Source: Rhodocyclaceae bacterium (lineage in GTDB: Bacteria; Pseudomonadota; Gammaproteobacteria; Burkholderiales; Rhodocyclaceae). From it: 62,210 bases of DNA. The stretch lies in NCBI GenBank assembly GCA_020445745.1, contig JAGRGB010000067.1, forward strand, positions 1-62,210, read 5' to 3'. Each line of letters begins with the position of its first letter. Position 1 is the first letter of the stretch. The translations under genes and the position numbers were made by a program. A model generated the notes under the pieces. That model made no database searches, was not told where the DNA came from, and saw only the letters and a list, made by a program, of their open reading frames with translations. Below, one piece after another: positions 44,303 to 53,434 of the stretch.

Positions 44303-45373
44303 ATGCGCATCCTGCAAATCCTTCACAACCACAAGGCCGGCGGCGCCGAAAACCACCTCGCCGCGCTGTGCGAAGGGCTCCGCGCCCGCGGCCACGGAAT
44401 CGAGTTTGCCGGCGCCGCGAGTTCGCGGGTCGCCGAGATGATGGGCGCGGCGGGCTTCCCGGTGCACGACCTGGACTTTCGCGGCCACTACGATCTGCCG
44501 GCGTTGATCAGGCTGGTGGCGCTGGCCCGCCGCAAGCGCTTCGACCTGATCCACACGCACCTGGTGCGCGCCGCCCGCTACGGCCGACTGGCCGCCCACG
44601 CCAGCCGCACGCCGCTGACCTGTACCGTGCACGACCTGCTGAGCTGGCGCCACTACCCACGCCGGCACCGCATCATCGCGGTCTCCGACGCGGTGCGGCG
44701 GAACCTGATCGACAAGGGCTTCGAAGCCGAGCGCATCCGCGTGATCCACCCAGGCGCGCGCGACTGCAGCCTCGGCGAGGGCACCGCCGAGGCTCGGGCC
44801 GAGGCCCGCGCCGAACTCGGCCTCGACGACGGCACCACCGCGATCGGCATCATCGGTCGCGTCGCCGAGGTCAAGGCCCACGATGTCGCCATCGACGCCA
44901 TCGGACAGCTGGCCGCGCTCACCGCACGGCCCTTCCGTCTCGTCGTCGTCGGCCCTCTGACCGGCTGGGGCCGGGACCTTCAGGCGCGCTGCGCACGGCC
45001 CGAGGTGAGCTGGCTGGGGGCGCGCCAGGATATTCCACGCCTGCTCGCGGCGATCGACATCTGCATCCAGCCCTCCCTCAGCGAGGGCATGCCGCTGGCG
45101 CTGATGGAAGCCGCGTCGGCCGCCAAGCCGGTGATCGCGAGCCATGTCGGCGGCGTGCCGGAGATCATCGAGGACGAGCGCAGCGGCCTGCTGATACCCC
45201 CGCGCTCGGCTGGCGGACTGGCAGCCGCCCTTGCCCGGCTGATCGAGCGGCCGGCCGAGGCCCGACGGTTCGGCGAGTGCCTGCATGGCCGTTTCGCCAG
45301 GGATTTCTCGCTGGCGGTGATGGTTCAGCGAACCGAGCAGCACTACTGCTCGATGCTCGGGGGCGGACCATGA
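44303..45373 (+). CDS. GT4-family glycosyltransferase
   Basis: The 356-residue GT-B enzyme has LHNHKAGGAENHLAAL at the N-terminus, HTHLVRAARYGRL, and the C-terminal donor site. The donor site reads QPSLSEGMPLALMEAASAAKPVIAS, with the EGMPLALMEA portion holding the E-x7-E motif. It is retaining and cytoplasmic. It follows the Caps_synth-like gene by 9 bp and overlaps the next gene by 4 bp. Confidence 0.9.
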   Translation: MRILQILHNHKAGGAENHLAALCEGLRARGHGIEFAGAASSRVAEMMGAAGFPVHDLDFRGHYDLPALIRLVALARRKRFDLIHTHLVRAARYGRLAAHASRTPLTCTVHDLLSWRHYPRRHRIIAVSDAVRRNLIDKGFEAERIRVIHPGARDCSLGEGTAEARAEARAELGLDDGTTAIGIIGRVAEVKAHDVAIDAIGQLAALTARPFRLVVVGPLTGWGRDLQARCARPEVSWLGARQDIPRLLAAIDICIQPSLSEGMPLALMEAASAAKPVIASHVGGVPEIIEDERSGLLIPPRSAGGLAAALARLIERPAEARRFGECLHGRFARDFSLAVMVQRTEQHYCSMLGGGP

Positions 45374-46404
45374 AGCGGGTGCTGATCGTACGCAGCTCGG
45401 CGATCGGAGACGTGGTCTTCGCGTCGCCGTTCGCGGCGGCGCTGAAGCGCTGCCATCCCGATGCCCATCTGGCGTGGCTGGTCGAGCCCGGAATCCACGA
45501 ACTGATCGAGGCGGACCCCGCGATCGACGAATTGATCCTGTGGCCGAAGGGCGAATGGCGCCGACTGTGGCGCGAGCGCAGGCTGGTCGAACTGGCGCAG
45601 ACGGTGCGGACCTTCGCCCGCGAGTTGCGCGGACGGCGTTTCGATACCGCGATCGACCTGCAGAGCCTGCTCAAGAGCGGGCTGCTGACCTGGATGTCGG
45701 GCGCCGCGCGGCGCATCGGCCTGGGCTCGCGGGAAGGCAGCCAGTGGCTGATGACCGAGGTGGTCGCGAAGGGTGGCGAGGAGCGGCGGATCAGCTCGGA
45801 ATATCGCCACCTCGCCGAGCAGCTCGGTTTCGACACCACCGACTTCCTGCCGCGCCTGCACGTCGCGCAACCGGTCGCCGACCGGGTGCACGCGTTGCTT
45901 GCCGAGCACGGGCTGGCAGCCGGCGGCTACGCGGCGCTCGCGCCGTTCACGACGCGACCGCAGAAGCACTGGTTCGAGGACGCCTGGCGGGCGCTGCTGC
46001 CGCGGCTGGCGACCGAGCTCGGCCTGCGCCCGGTGATCCTCGGCGGTCCTGGCGACCGGGCCGCCGCCGAACGGATCGCCGCGGCCGAGCCGCGGGCGGT
46101 GGTGCTCGCCGGCGACACGCGGCTGCCGGAGGCAGCGGCGCTGATCCGCGACGCAGCCCTGTTGATCGGCGTCGATACCGGCCTCACCCACATGGGCATC
46201 GCCTTCGCACGGCCGACGGTCGCGCTGTTCGGGTCGACCCGGCCCTATCTCGACACCGGCCGCGACAATGCCCGGGTGATCTGGCTCGGACTCGAGTGCT
46301 CGCCCTGTCGGCGCCGGCCGACCTGCAACGGCGCCTTCACCTGCCTGCGTGACATCTCGGCCGACGCGGTGCTGCGCGAGGCCGCCCAGGTGCTCGGGCG
46401 ATGA
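45370..46404 (+). CDS. LPS heptosyltransferase, WaaC-like (GT9)
   Basis: The 344-residue GT9 enzyme resembles heptosyltransferase I. It has VLIVRSSAIGDVVFASPFAAAL, WLVEPGIHELIEADPAI, the acceptor-side DLQSLLKSGLLTWMSGA (RRIGLGSREG follows) and VDTGLTHMGIAFARPTVALFG. It ends with a Cys-rich CSPCRRRPTC stretch common in the family. It probably adds the first heptose to Kdo2-lipid A. It overlaps both neighbours by 4 bp. Confidence 0.86.
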   Translation: MKRVLIVRSSAIGDVVFASPFAAALKRCHPDAHLAWLVEPGIHELIEADPAIDELILWPKGEWRRLWRERRLVELAQTVRTFARELRGRRFDTAIDLQSLLKSGLLTWMSGAARRIGLGSREGSQWLMTEVVAKGGEERRISSEYRHLAEQLGFDTTDFLPRLHVAQPVADRVHALLAEHGLAAGGYAALAPFTTRPQKHWFEDAWRALLPRLATELGLRPVILGGPGDRAAAERIAAAEPRAVVLAGDTRLPEAAALIRDAALLIGVDTGLTHMGIAFARPTVALFGSTRPYLDTGRDNARVIWLGLECSPCRRRPTCNGAFTCLRDISADAVLREAAQVLGR

Positions 46405-47492
46405 AGGTGCTTCACGTCGAGTCCGGACGCTTCCTGTACGGCGGCGCCCGACAGGTGCTCTATATCCTCGAGGGCCTGCAGGCGCGGGGCGTGCAGAACC
46501 TGCTGGCCTGTCCGCCCGGCAGCGACATCGGGGCTGCCGCCGGCGACGCCGCCCGGGTATTCGAGCTGCCGATGCGCGGCGACGCCGACGCCGGCCTGGT
46601 GCTGCGCCTGCTGCGCCTGATCCGGCGCGAGGCCCCGGACCTCGTGCATCTGCACAGCCGCCGTGGCGCCGATCTGTTCGGCGGCCTCGCGGCCCGCCGG
46701 GCGGGCCTGCCGTGCGTGCTCTCGCGCCGGGTCGACAATCCCGAGCCGCGCTGGCTGGTGGCCCTCAAGTACCGGCTGTTCGATCACGTCGTCACGATCT
46801 CCGAAGGCATCCGCCAGGTACTGCTCGGCGAGGGCCTGCCGGCGGACAAGGTGAGCTGCGTGCGCAGCGCGATCGACCCGACGCCGTATCTGGCCGACTG
46901 CGACAGGGCCGCGATGCGGCGCGCCCTGGGCATCGCCGAGGATGCGCCGGTGGCGGCGATGGTCGCCCAGCTGATCGAACGCAAGGGTCATCGCCACGTG
47001 CTCGCGGCGCTGCCGCGGGTGCTCGAGCGCCATCCCGGCCTGCACCTGCTGATCTTCGGCCGCGGCCCGCTCGAAACATGGCTGCGGCAGGCGATCGCGG
47101 ACGCCGGCCTGGCGGCTCAGGTACACCTGATGGGCTTCGTGGACGACCTGCCGGCCAGGCTGGGCTGCATCGACGTGCTGCTCCACCCGGCCGACATGGA
47201 GGGCCTCGGCGTGTCGCTGCTGCAGGCCGCCGCCGCCCGCGTGCCGATCGTCGCCAGCCGCGCCGGCGGCATGCCCGAGGCGGTCGAGGACGGAGTCAGC
47301 GGCGTGCTGATCGCGCCCGGCGACGTGGACGCGCTGGCGGCGGCGACCAACCGACTGCTCGACGACGCCGCGCTGCGGGCATGCATGGGCGAGGCCGGCC
47401 GCCGCCGCGTACTCGCGGAGTTTTCCGTGGACAAGATGTGCGAGGGCAATCTCGCCGTGTATCGCCGGCTGCTCGGGACGCCGAAGACATGA
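46401..47492 (+). CDS. GT4-family glycosyltransferase
   Basis: The 363-residue GT-B enzyme opens VLHVESGRFLYGGARQVLYIL. It has HSRRGADLFGGLAA and a donor site with HPADMEGLGVSLLQAAAARVP (the acidic E-x7 pattern is in part relaxed to Q). RAGGMPEAVEDG follows. It is probably a core or outer-core hexosyltransferase. Coupled at both ends by 4-bp overlaps. Confidence 0.88.
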   Translation: MKVLHVESGRFLYGGARQVLYILEGLQARGVQNLLACPPGSDIGAAAGDAARVFELPMRGDADAGLVLRLLRLIRREAPDLVHLHSRRGADLFGGLAARRAGLPCVLSRRVDNPEPRWLVALKYRLFDHVVTISEGIRQVLLGEGLPADKVSCVRSAIDPTPYLADCDRAAMRRALGIAEDAPVAAMVAQLIERKGHRHVLAALPRVLERHPGLHLLIFGRGPLETWLRQAIADAGLAAQVHLMGFVDDLPARLGCIDVLLHPADMEGLGVSLLQAAAARVPIVASRAGGMPEAVEDGVSGVLIAPGDVDALAAATNRLLDDAALRACMGEAGRRRVLAEFSVDKMCEGNLAVYRRLLGTPKT

Positions 47493-48559
47493 AATCGATG
47501 CACCTCATCGGCAGCAAGCACATGGGCGGCGCAGAGCGCTGGTTCGCCCGCTTCCTGCCGGCGATGCAGCGCCACGGCGAGACCGTCGAGGCGGTGGTGC
47601 GGCGCGACTCCGACATCGCCCGCCAGTTGCCGGCCGGGCTGCCGACCCGGCTGCTCGGCTTCCGCACGGTGTGGGATCCGCTGTCGCGCTTCGAGGTGTC
47701 GCGGCTGCTGGCGGCCAGCGACGCACCGATCGTCCAGACCTACATGGGCCGCGCGACACGGCTGACGCACCTGCCACGCGGCGGCGGGCGGGTCCACGTG
47801 TCCCGCCTGGGCGGCTACTACAAGCTCGATCCGTTCGTTCATGCCCATGCCTGGGTCGGCAACACCCGCGGCCTGTGCGACTGGATGGTGCGCGGCGGGC
47901 TGCCGGCCGCGAAGGTGTTCCACATCACCAACTTCGCCGACCCCGCCCGCGACGTCGCGACGGCCGAGCTCGACGCGCTGCGCCACCGCATCGCGCTCGC
48001 GCACGACGACCTGCTGATGGTCACCGCCGGCCGACTGCTGGACGTCAAGGGCCACCGCTACCTGATCGACGCGCTCGCCCGGCTGCCGGTCGCTGTGGGC
48101 GGTCGCCGCCTGCGGCTCGCCATCCTCGGCGACGGCGACCTGATGACATCGCTCGCCGACCAGGCCCGCCAGGCCGGCGTCGCCGACCGCGTGCTGCTCG
48201 CCGGCTGGCAGCAGGATCCGGCGCCGTGGTTCCGGCTGGCGGACCTCGTGGTGTTTCCGAGCCGCGACCCGGAGACCCTCGGCAACGTCATCCTCGAAGC
48301 CTGGGCCTATGGGCGGCCGCTGGTATGCACGGCCTTTCGAGGCGCCCGCGAAATCGCCCGCCACGGCGACGACGCCTGGGTGGTGCCGTGCGACGATGCC
48401 GCCGCGCTGGCCGACGGCATCCGCGCCGTCGTCGGCGACCCGGAACTGCAGGCGCGAATGACCGCCGCCGGACTGCGGCGCATCGACGAGGACTTCGGCG
48501 AAGCCGCGGTGATCGGTCAATATCGTGCGTTGTACGCCGATTTGCTGGACAATCGGTGA
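47489..48559 (+). CDS. GT4-family glycosyltransferase
   Basis: The 356-residue GT-B enzyme opens MHLIGSKHMGGAERWFARFL and contains MVTAGRLLDVKGHRYLIDAL. A donor-site SRDPETLGNVILEAWAYGRPLVCT segment carries Glu in PETLG and ILEAW. It is close in type to LPS core transferases such as those adding glucose or galactose. It ends one base before the deacetylase ATG, continuing the coupled run. Confidence 0.88.
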   Translation: MKSMHLIGSKHMGGAERWFARFLPAMQRHGETVEAVVRRDSDIARQLPAGLPTRLLGFRTVWDPLSRFEVSRLLAASDAPIVQTYMGRATRLTHLPRGGGRVHVSRLGGYYKLDPFVHAHAWVGNTRGLCDWMVRGGLPAAKVFHITNFADPARDVATAELDALRHRIALAHDDLLMVTAGRLLDVKGHRYLIDALARLPVAVGGRRLRLAILGDGDLMTSLADQARQAGVADRVLLAGWQQDPAPWFRLADLVVFPSRDPETLGNVILEAWAYGRPLVCTAFRGAREIARHGDDAWVVPCDDAAALADGIRAVVGDPELQARMTAAGLRRIDEDFGEAAVIGQYRALYADLLDNR

Positions 48560-49372
48560 ATGGACGGTGCCGGCATCAACATCCTGATGTATCACCAGGT
48601 CGGGCGCTTCGAGCCGATGAAGGCCCATCGCTCGACCTATTGCGACCATCGTCGCTTCGCGTCCCAGATGCGCTATCTGAAGCGCTTCGACTACACCGTG
48701 CTGTCGCTGCCGGACGCCCTCGCCCGGCTGCGTGGCGAGCGCCCGATCCCGCCGCGGGCGGTGGTGCTGACCTTCGACGACGGCTACGAGAATTTCTACG
48801 AGTACGCGTGGCCGGTGCTGCAGGCCCACGGCTACCCGGCGATGGTCTATCTGATCTCCAGCATGCTCGGCCAGCCGTCGCGCTGGTTCGCGGCCGACGG
48901 CCGCGACACGCCGCCGCTGATGAGCGCCGCGCGGGTGCGTCAGCTCCGGGCCGAGGGCGTCGATTTCGGCGCCCATTCGGTCAGCCACGTGCGCCTCGCC
49001 AAGCAGCAGGACACCGCCCAGATCCGCCAAGAGGTGTTCGATTCGAAGGCGACTCTGGAGGACGTGCTGGGCGAAGCGGTGCCCCACTTCTGCTACCCGT
49101 ACGGCAGCCACGACCGCCGCGTCGTCGACGCGGTGGCCGACGCCGGTTATGAGTCGGCCACCACCTGCGTACGCTCGCCGGCGACGGTCGCCGACGACCC
49201 GCTGACGCTGCCGCGCAAGGCGATCTCGTTCGGCGACAACCTGATCGGCTATTTCTGGCGCCTGCACGTCAAGAACACGTCCAAGGTACCGGTGATCCGC
49301 CGCGAGGGCATGAGCTTTGCCGCCCGCGAACTCGCGGCCGGCGACGCCAGCACCGACCCGGTCGGCGGCTAG
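48560..49372 (+). CDS. Polysaccharide deacetylase (NodB domain)
   Basis: The 270-residue protein has the CE4 motifs VLTFDDGYENFYE (metal and catalytic Asp) and GAHSVSHVRL (metal His pair). The arginine-type FCYPYGSHDRR and the late PRKAISFGD follow. It opens NILMYHQVGRFEP, as in LPS-cluster deacetylases. There is no signal peptide, so it may act at the cytoplasmic face on a lipid-linked sugar. It is the last gene of the run and meets hupE-like head to head over 4 bp at their 3' ends. Confidence 0.9.
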   Translation: MDGAGINILMYHQVGRFEPMKAHRSTYCDHRRFASQMRYLKRFDYTVLSLPDALARLRGERPIPPRAVVLTFDDGYENFYEYAWPVLQAHGYPAMVYLISSMLGQPSRWFAADGRDTPPLMSAARVRQLRAEGVDFGAHSVSHVRLAKQQDTAQIRQEVFDSKATLEDVLGEAVPHFCYPYGSHDRRVVDAVADAGYESATTCVRSPATVADDPLTLPRKAISFGDNLIGYFWRLHVKNTSKVPVIRREGMSFAARELAAGDASTDPVGG

Positions 49373-50115
49373 CCCGCCGAGCCGGCCCCAGCGAAGGTCG
49401 TGAGCAGCATCAGGTTGCCGATCGCCACCGCGGCGACGCCGGTCCAGCACCGCGACCGGCGGGGGAAATCGCCGTCGAAACCGGTGGCCAGTGCGGCCGC
49501 CAGGATGCCGACGCCGAGAACCACGACGCCCGCCGTGATCGACAGCCCAACCAGGTAGGCGATCAGCGGGGTCGGTTCGCAGCCGACGACGGCAGCCGCG
49601 AGCGCGAAACCATGGAACAGTGCCGCGAAGCCGACCAGGCCGACCAGCGGACTTCGCCGGACATCGCGCATCGACAGGGCTGCGGCCCCGGCGCCGATCA
49701 GCGTCAGTACGCAATACAGGCCGGCCAGCGGTACCACGAGGCCGGACACCGCCGCGATCACGCCCGCCAGGATGCCGACTGCCAGGGCCGCCGCGGCATC
49801 CAGCCGGAGACGCGGCGGGCAGTCCACCAGCAGCATGCCGACCGTGAGCAGGAAAAAGAAATGGTCCAGGCCGATGAAAGGGTGTGCGATGCCGGAGACG
49901 AAGCCTTCCAGCAGGCTGCCTGGCGTGGCGCCGTCCAACATGTGGTGGGCCCGCGCCAGCGGCGACGCGAACAGGCCGACGGCCGCCAGTGCGGGCGCGG
50001 CGAGCCCCTTCGGACGTGCGCCGCGGCGGCGCCCGCGCCTGCTTCCCGCCAAACCCGCCGTGCCGCGCCCGCGGCCAGGCGGAACGGCCACCGTCGTCGA
50101 ACCCGGACGTCGCAT
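49369..50115 (-). CDS. HupE/UreJ-family protein (Ni/Co transport type)
   Basis: The 248-residue membrane protein has the HupE signature HPFIGLDHFFFLLTVG in the first helix after a signal-like N-terminus. About six helices follow, including GFAALFHGFALA. The family members are secondary nickel or cobalt permeases, and cobalt would fit the B12 genes of the window. No cobalamin riboswitch precedes it. The N-terminus from 50115 is unusually Arg-rich, so the true start may be further in. It is convergent with the deacetylase. Confidence 0.82.
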   Translation of the reverse strand: MRRPGSTTVAVPPGRGRGTAGLAGSRRGRRRGARPKGLAAPALAAVGLFASPLARAHHMLDGATPGSLLEGFVSGIAHPFIGLDHFFFLLTVGMLLVDCPPRLRLDAAAALAVGILAGVIAAVSGLVVPLAGLYCVLTLIGAGAAALSMRDVRRSPLVGLVGFAALFHGFALAAAVVGCEPTPLIAYLVGLSITAGVVVLGVGILAAALATGFDGDFPRRSRCWTGVAAVAIGNLMLLTTFAGAGSAG

Positions 50116-50283
50116 GTTCCCGCGCTTGAAGATCCCTCGCGTCAGACTATGGGGCGAAATGCCGGAAACGCCAATGCGCCGATGACGGGGCTGCGCCAGT
50201 CTGTCACGGCGCAACGAATTTCGCGCGCGACGGGCCCGCGACGCGGGGTCCCACCCGGCCGCCGGTTCGGGCGGCCACCACCA

Positions 50284-50682
50284 TCACCCCCCGCCGGGCA
50301 GCAACACCAGCACCCACACCGCACAGGCATTGGCGATTGCCAGCAGCACCGCCGCACTGCCGATGTCCTTGGCCCGCTTCGACAGCGGATGGCGTTCCTC
50401 CGACACCCGGTCGACCACCGCCTCGATCGCCGAATTGAGCAGTTCGACGATCAGCACCGACAGCAGGCTGCCGACCAGCACGGCCCGCTCGATGCCGCTC
50501 TCGCCGAGCCACAGCGCCAGTGGCGCCAGCACCACGAAGGCCAGCACCTCCTGACGAAATGCCGCCTCATGGGCGTAGGCCGCGGCCAGCCCCGACCGCG
50601 AGTAGCCGAATGCTCGCAGGATGCGGGCCATGCCGTCGTCTCGCTTGTAGCCTCGGTCACCACCTGGATCGCCCTGCGTCAT
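50284..50682 (-). CDS. dgkA: Diacylglycerol kinase
   Basis: DgkA phosphorylates diacylglycerol released by envelope glycan synthesis. The 132-residue protein has three transmembrane helices and the family core: RILRAFGYSRSGLAAAYAHEAAFRQE, the catalytic-region LLNSAIEAVVDRVSEERHPLSKRAKDIGSAAV (given in parts: LNSAIEAVVDR, KRAKDIGSAAV) and the last helix. I start at 50682, which has AGG at a fair distance. The ATG at 50733 is possible but adds non-family sequence. Confidence 0.92.
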   Translation of the reverse strand: MTQGDPGGDRGYKRDDGMARILRAFGYSRSGLAAAYAHEAAFRQEVLAFVVLAPLALWLGESGIERAVLVGSLLSVLIVELLNSAIEAVVDRVSEERHPLSKRAKDIGSAAVLLAIANACAVWVLVLLPGGG

Positions 50683-50990
50683 CGAACCTGCCCCCTGTCC
50701 CCACGCCAACCAGTGGTCTGCTCCGTCAATCAAGGGACATCACGAAAGTGATGGATCGGGCCTCGTGGCAAGGCTCGGGCCCCGGCGATAGCCGGGACCA
50801 TCGGGCGGACCAGCGACGCCGCCACCGGGCGCGAGGCGCGCTTTCGTGTTCCGGCATTTGCGAAGCGGACCACTAGCATACCGCCGTCGCGATCGCGGCG
50901 ATCGCCGGTGCGGCGGCGGCCGCGCCATTCGCCACGGCGGGCCGGCCACCGCGGATGACCGCACGTAGGATACAGGCTAGCATCGTGCCC

Positions 50991-51428
50991 ATGCCGAACC
51001 ACCTCGCCGACCTGTCGCACGCGATCCAGCTTGCGGTCGCACCGGTCTTTCTGTTGACCGGCATCGCCACGCTGATCAACGCGATGAACACCCGCCTCGG
51101 CCGCGTCGTCGACCGCCGCCGGGTCGTCAACAAGCGCGTACAGGAAGGCCTTGCCGAGGCCGGGCGCCAGGCCGCCGAGATCGAACTGGCGATCCTCAAG
51201 CGCCGTGGCCAGCTGATCTACACGGCCCTCTTCTGCGAGGTGCTGAGCGCGCTGCTGGTGTGCCTGGTGGTAGCCGGTGCCTTCCTCGGCACGCTGGTGC
51301 GCATCGACCTGGCGATCGCCGTCGCGGTCGGCTTCGTCGCGGCGATGCTGTCGATGATCGGTGGACTCGGCCTGTTCCTGCGCGAGGTCTATCTGGCGGT
51401 GCGCGCCCACACCCACTGGGAACCCTGA
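50991..51428 (+). CDS. DUF2721 membrane protein
   Basis: The 145-residue protein has two or three transmembrane helices: an N-terminal one (LAVAPVFLLTGIATLINAM), then a cytoplasmic basic segment (RLGRVVDRRR). A C-terminal hairpin (FCEVLSALLVCLVVAGAFLG and AVAVGFVAAMLSMIGGLGLF, here read in parts) follows. It matches DUF2721, a family of unknown function. The ATG at 50991 gives the family start (HLADLSHAIQLAVAP). Confidence 0.85.
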   Translation: MPNHLADLSHAIQLAVAPVFLLTGIATLINAMNTRLGRVVDRRRVVNKRVQEGLAEAGRQAAEIELAILKRRGQLIYTALFCEVLSALLVCLVVAGAFLGTLVRIDLAIAVAVGFVAAMLSMIGGLGLFLREVYLAVRAHTHWEP

Positions 51429-51464
51429 ATCCGGTCGCCGCGAGCGCCGTCGGAGTCGGCGCGC

Positions 51465-51511
51465 GAAAAAGCCAGGGCGGGCTACGACCACCGTCGGCAC
51501 CCGCCCTGGCT
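51465..51511 (-). terminator. Intrinsic terminator of the TEG-repeat gene
   Basis: AGCCAGGGCGGG (51470-51481) pairs with CCCGCCCTGGCT (51500-51511). On the minus strand the stem is followed by a run of T. It lies just after the stop of the TEG-repeat gene and may also end DUF2721 transcription from the other side. Confidence 0.85.
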
Positions 51512-51528
51512 GACCGGGATGTGGCGAT

Positions 51529-51819
51529 CTACAGGGCGCCGCCCACCAGATCGCCTTCGGTCGTGAACGCGTAGCCTGCGCCGTCGTCACGATCGCTGCC
51601 GGCGGCAACCGCGAAGTGGTCGGCGAACAGCCGGTCGTGGATGTCGCCCTCGGTGACGAAGGCATGGCGGACACGGTCCGGACTCCGCATTGCCGTGGTG
51701 CCGGCGCCAAAGGATGCCAGCAGGCGGTCCTCGATGCTGCCCTCGGTGTCGAATGCCGCTGCCGAGCCCGCCAGCCCGACCGAAAGGACGAGGGTGGTGA
51801 TGATCTGCTTGCCGTTCAT
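51529..51819 (-). CDS. Small exported TEG-repeat protein of unknown function
   Basis: I do not recognise this 96-residue protein. It has a signal peptide (about 22 residues, ending GSAAAF) and a mature part of about 70 residues. The mature part contains three imperfect repeats built on F-x-TEG-x-(I/L): FDTEGSIEDRLL, FVTEGDIHDRLF and a shortened FTTEGDL at the very C-terminus. AGGAG precedes the ATG at 51819, and a strong terminator follows, so it is a free-standing expressed gene. Confidence 0.78.
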   Translation of the reverse strand: MNGKQIITTLVLSVGLAGSAAAFDTEGSIEDRLLASFGAGTTAMRSPDRVRHAFVTEGDIHDRLFADHFAVAAGSDRDDGAGYAFTTEGDLVGGAL

Positions 51820-51929
51820 GGATGTTCTCCTTGGGTTGTCTTGGGCGGGGCATATTCGCTTGCCCTCGGCCAATAGACGGCCCAAGCGGCATCACCTTAC
51901 GAACCTCGCGGCCACTCGCTCCGCAGGAC

Positions 51930-52850
51930 TCAACCCGGGGGCAGCGGACGGCGCACCCGCAGCCGGCCGCTCCGCCGGGGCTGCCCGCCGACCATCGCCC
52001 GACGCAACTCGTGCAGTTCCAGGCGGAGCGCAGCCAGCTCGCGGCGAACGCCTTCCTCGGTCTCCGGCAACTGGGCCAGCGCCGCGTGCTCCTGCTCGCT
52101 GACCCGGTCCATCGCATTGACGATGATCGCGATGAACAGGTTCAGCATCGTGAACGTGGCGACCAGGATGAACGGGATGAAGAACGCCCAGGCGTAGGGG
52201 AAGGTGGCCATCACCGGGCGGGCGATACCCATCGACCAGCTCTCCAGCGTCATGATCTGGAACAGCGTGTACAGAGACCGGCCGATCGAGCCGAACCACT
52301 CGGGGAAATCGCCGGCGAACAGGCTGGTGGCGATCACCGCGAACACGTAGTACAGGATCGACAGCACCAGCGCGATCGACGCCAGCCCGGGGATCGCTGC
52401 CAGCAGCGCACCGACGACCCGGCGCATCGACGGCACCATCGTCAGCAGGCGCAGCACGCGCAATACGCGCAGGGCCCGCAGCACGGCGAACGGGCCGCTC
52501 GCCGGGAACAGCGCGATCGCGACCACGGCGAAATCGAAGACGCTCCACGGATCCCGCCAGAACCGGCGGCCATGGACGTACAGCCGCGCCACGATCTCGG
52601 CGACGAACACCGTCAGGATCAGCCGGTCGAAGGCGACGATCAGCGATCCGGCGGCCGCCATTGCGGCCGGCCACGTCTCCAGGCCGAGCAGCGCGGCATT
52701 GACGATGATCAGCGCGACGATCCCGCGCTGGAAGGCGGGCCGCGCCAGGACCCCCTGCAGTCGTTGGCGCAGCAACGTCCCGGCAGCGGCCTCGCGGATC
52801 AGCATGCCGGCCGCCCCCGTGCTGCGACGGCTCGACGAGTGGATGGTCAT
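51930..52850 (-). CDS. NaChBac-type voltage-gated ion channel
   Basis: The 306-residue channel has the six-helix voltage-gated plan. S4 carries Arg at 125, 128, 131 and 134, the usual every-third spacing. The pore loop has TLESW at 201-205, the bacterial sodium-selective filter. S5-S6 and a cytoplasmic coiled-coil-like tail (DRVSEQEHAALAQLPETEE in part) follow. The ATG at 52850 overlaps the stop of the HPF-like gene (ATGA). It probably passes sodium, although calcium is not excluded. Confidence 0.92.
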   Translation of the reverse strand: MTIHSSSRRSTGAAGMLIREAAAGTLLRQRLQGVLARPAFQRGIVALIIVNAALLGLETWPAAMAAAGSLIVAFDRLILTVFVAEIVARLYVHGRRFWRDPWSVFDFAVVAIALFPASGPFAVLRALRVLRVLRLLTMVPSMRRVVGALLAAIPGLASIALVLSILYYVFAVIATSLFAGDFPEWFGSIGRSLYTLFQIMTLESWSMGIARPVMATFPYAWAFFIPFILVATFTMLNLFIAIIVNAMDRVSEQEHAALAQLPETEEGVRRELAALRLELHELRRAMVGGQPRRSGRLRVRRPLPPG

Positions 52851-53197
52851 TCCGGCACGAGCAGTTGCGCGACACGTCGGCGCGAGGCGAGGATGCCGCG
52901 TATGCGGCCGAGCTGGCGCCCGAGCGCGAGCCCCGCACGGCTCGCCGAGCGGCTGACCGCGAGGTAGAGATCCTCTTCCCGGTCTTCGACGACGATGTCG
53001 GGCATGCCGCCGAGGCGCAGGTGCACCCGGCAACACTTGTCGACGCCGCCGCGCGGCCCGTTGTCGTCTCGAAGCCGCACGTCGACACTGCTGATGCGGT
53101 CGCGATAGCGGCTCAGCGCGAACAGGACGCGCCGTTCGACATGCCGCCTGAGCGCAGCCGTGAGCGTGAAATCGCGGGCCTGGATATCGAGTTCCAC
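52847..53197 (-). CDS. HPF/RaiA-like ribosome-associated protein
   Basis: The 116-residue protein matches the S30AE/HPF fold: LDIQARDFTLTAALRRHVERRV, RISSVDVRLRDDNG and VEDREEDLYLAVSRSASRAG. HPF dimerises or hibernates ribosomes. Here the C-terminal extension seen in long HPF is absent. I start at the GTG at 53197 because AGGAGG lies just before it; the ATG at 53215 would bury that site. It is coupled to the sodium-channel gene. The 237 bp upstream to the next gene are strikingly AT-rich around 53250-53300 and contain no gene. Confidence 0.88.
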   Translation of the reverse strand: MELDIQARDFTLTAALRRHVERRVLFALSRYRDRISSVDVRLRDDNGPRGGVDKCCRVHLRLGGMPDIVVEDREEDLYLAVSRSASRAGLALGRQLGRIRGILASRRRVAQLLVPE

Positions 53198-53434
53198 GGG
53201 ACCTCCTGCAATCATCGGGTTTCCAATGGCATCGATGTTAGGACAGGCAGCAGATCAATAAAAACAGAATATTTTTCCATTAATGTGCGAAAAATTCGGA
53301 CAATTCCCGCACCGGCAGCGCCCGCCCGGGCTGCGACGGCAGGAGAATTCAACAGAAAACGCTAATATCATGCACGCAAGGACGCACGGACTCTGCGCGC
53401 CCTGCACCGCCTGCCAACCGCCAGAGACACGCCC

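Noticed and set aside
47117-49714. An 865-codon open frame on the minus strand
   Set aside because: It is antisense to the GT4 and deacetylase genes, which have clear motifs and 4-bp couplings.
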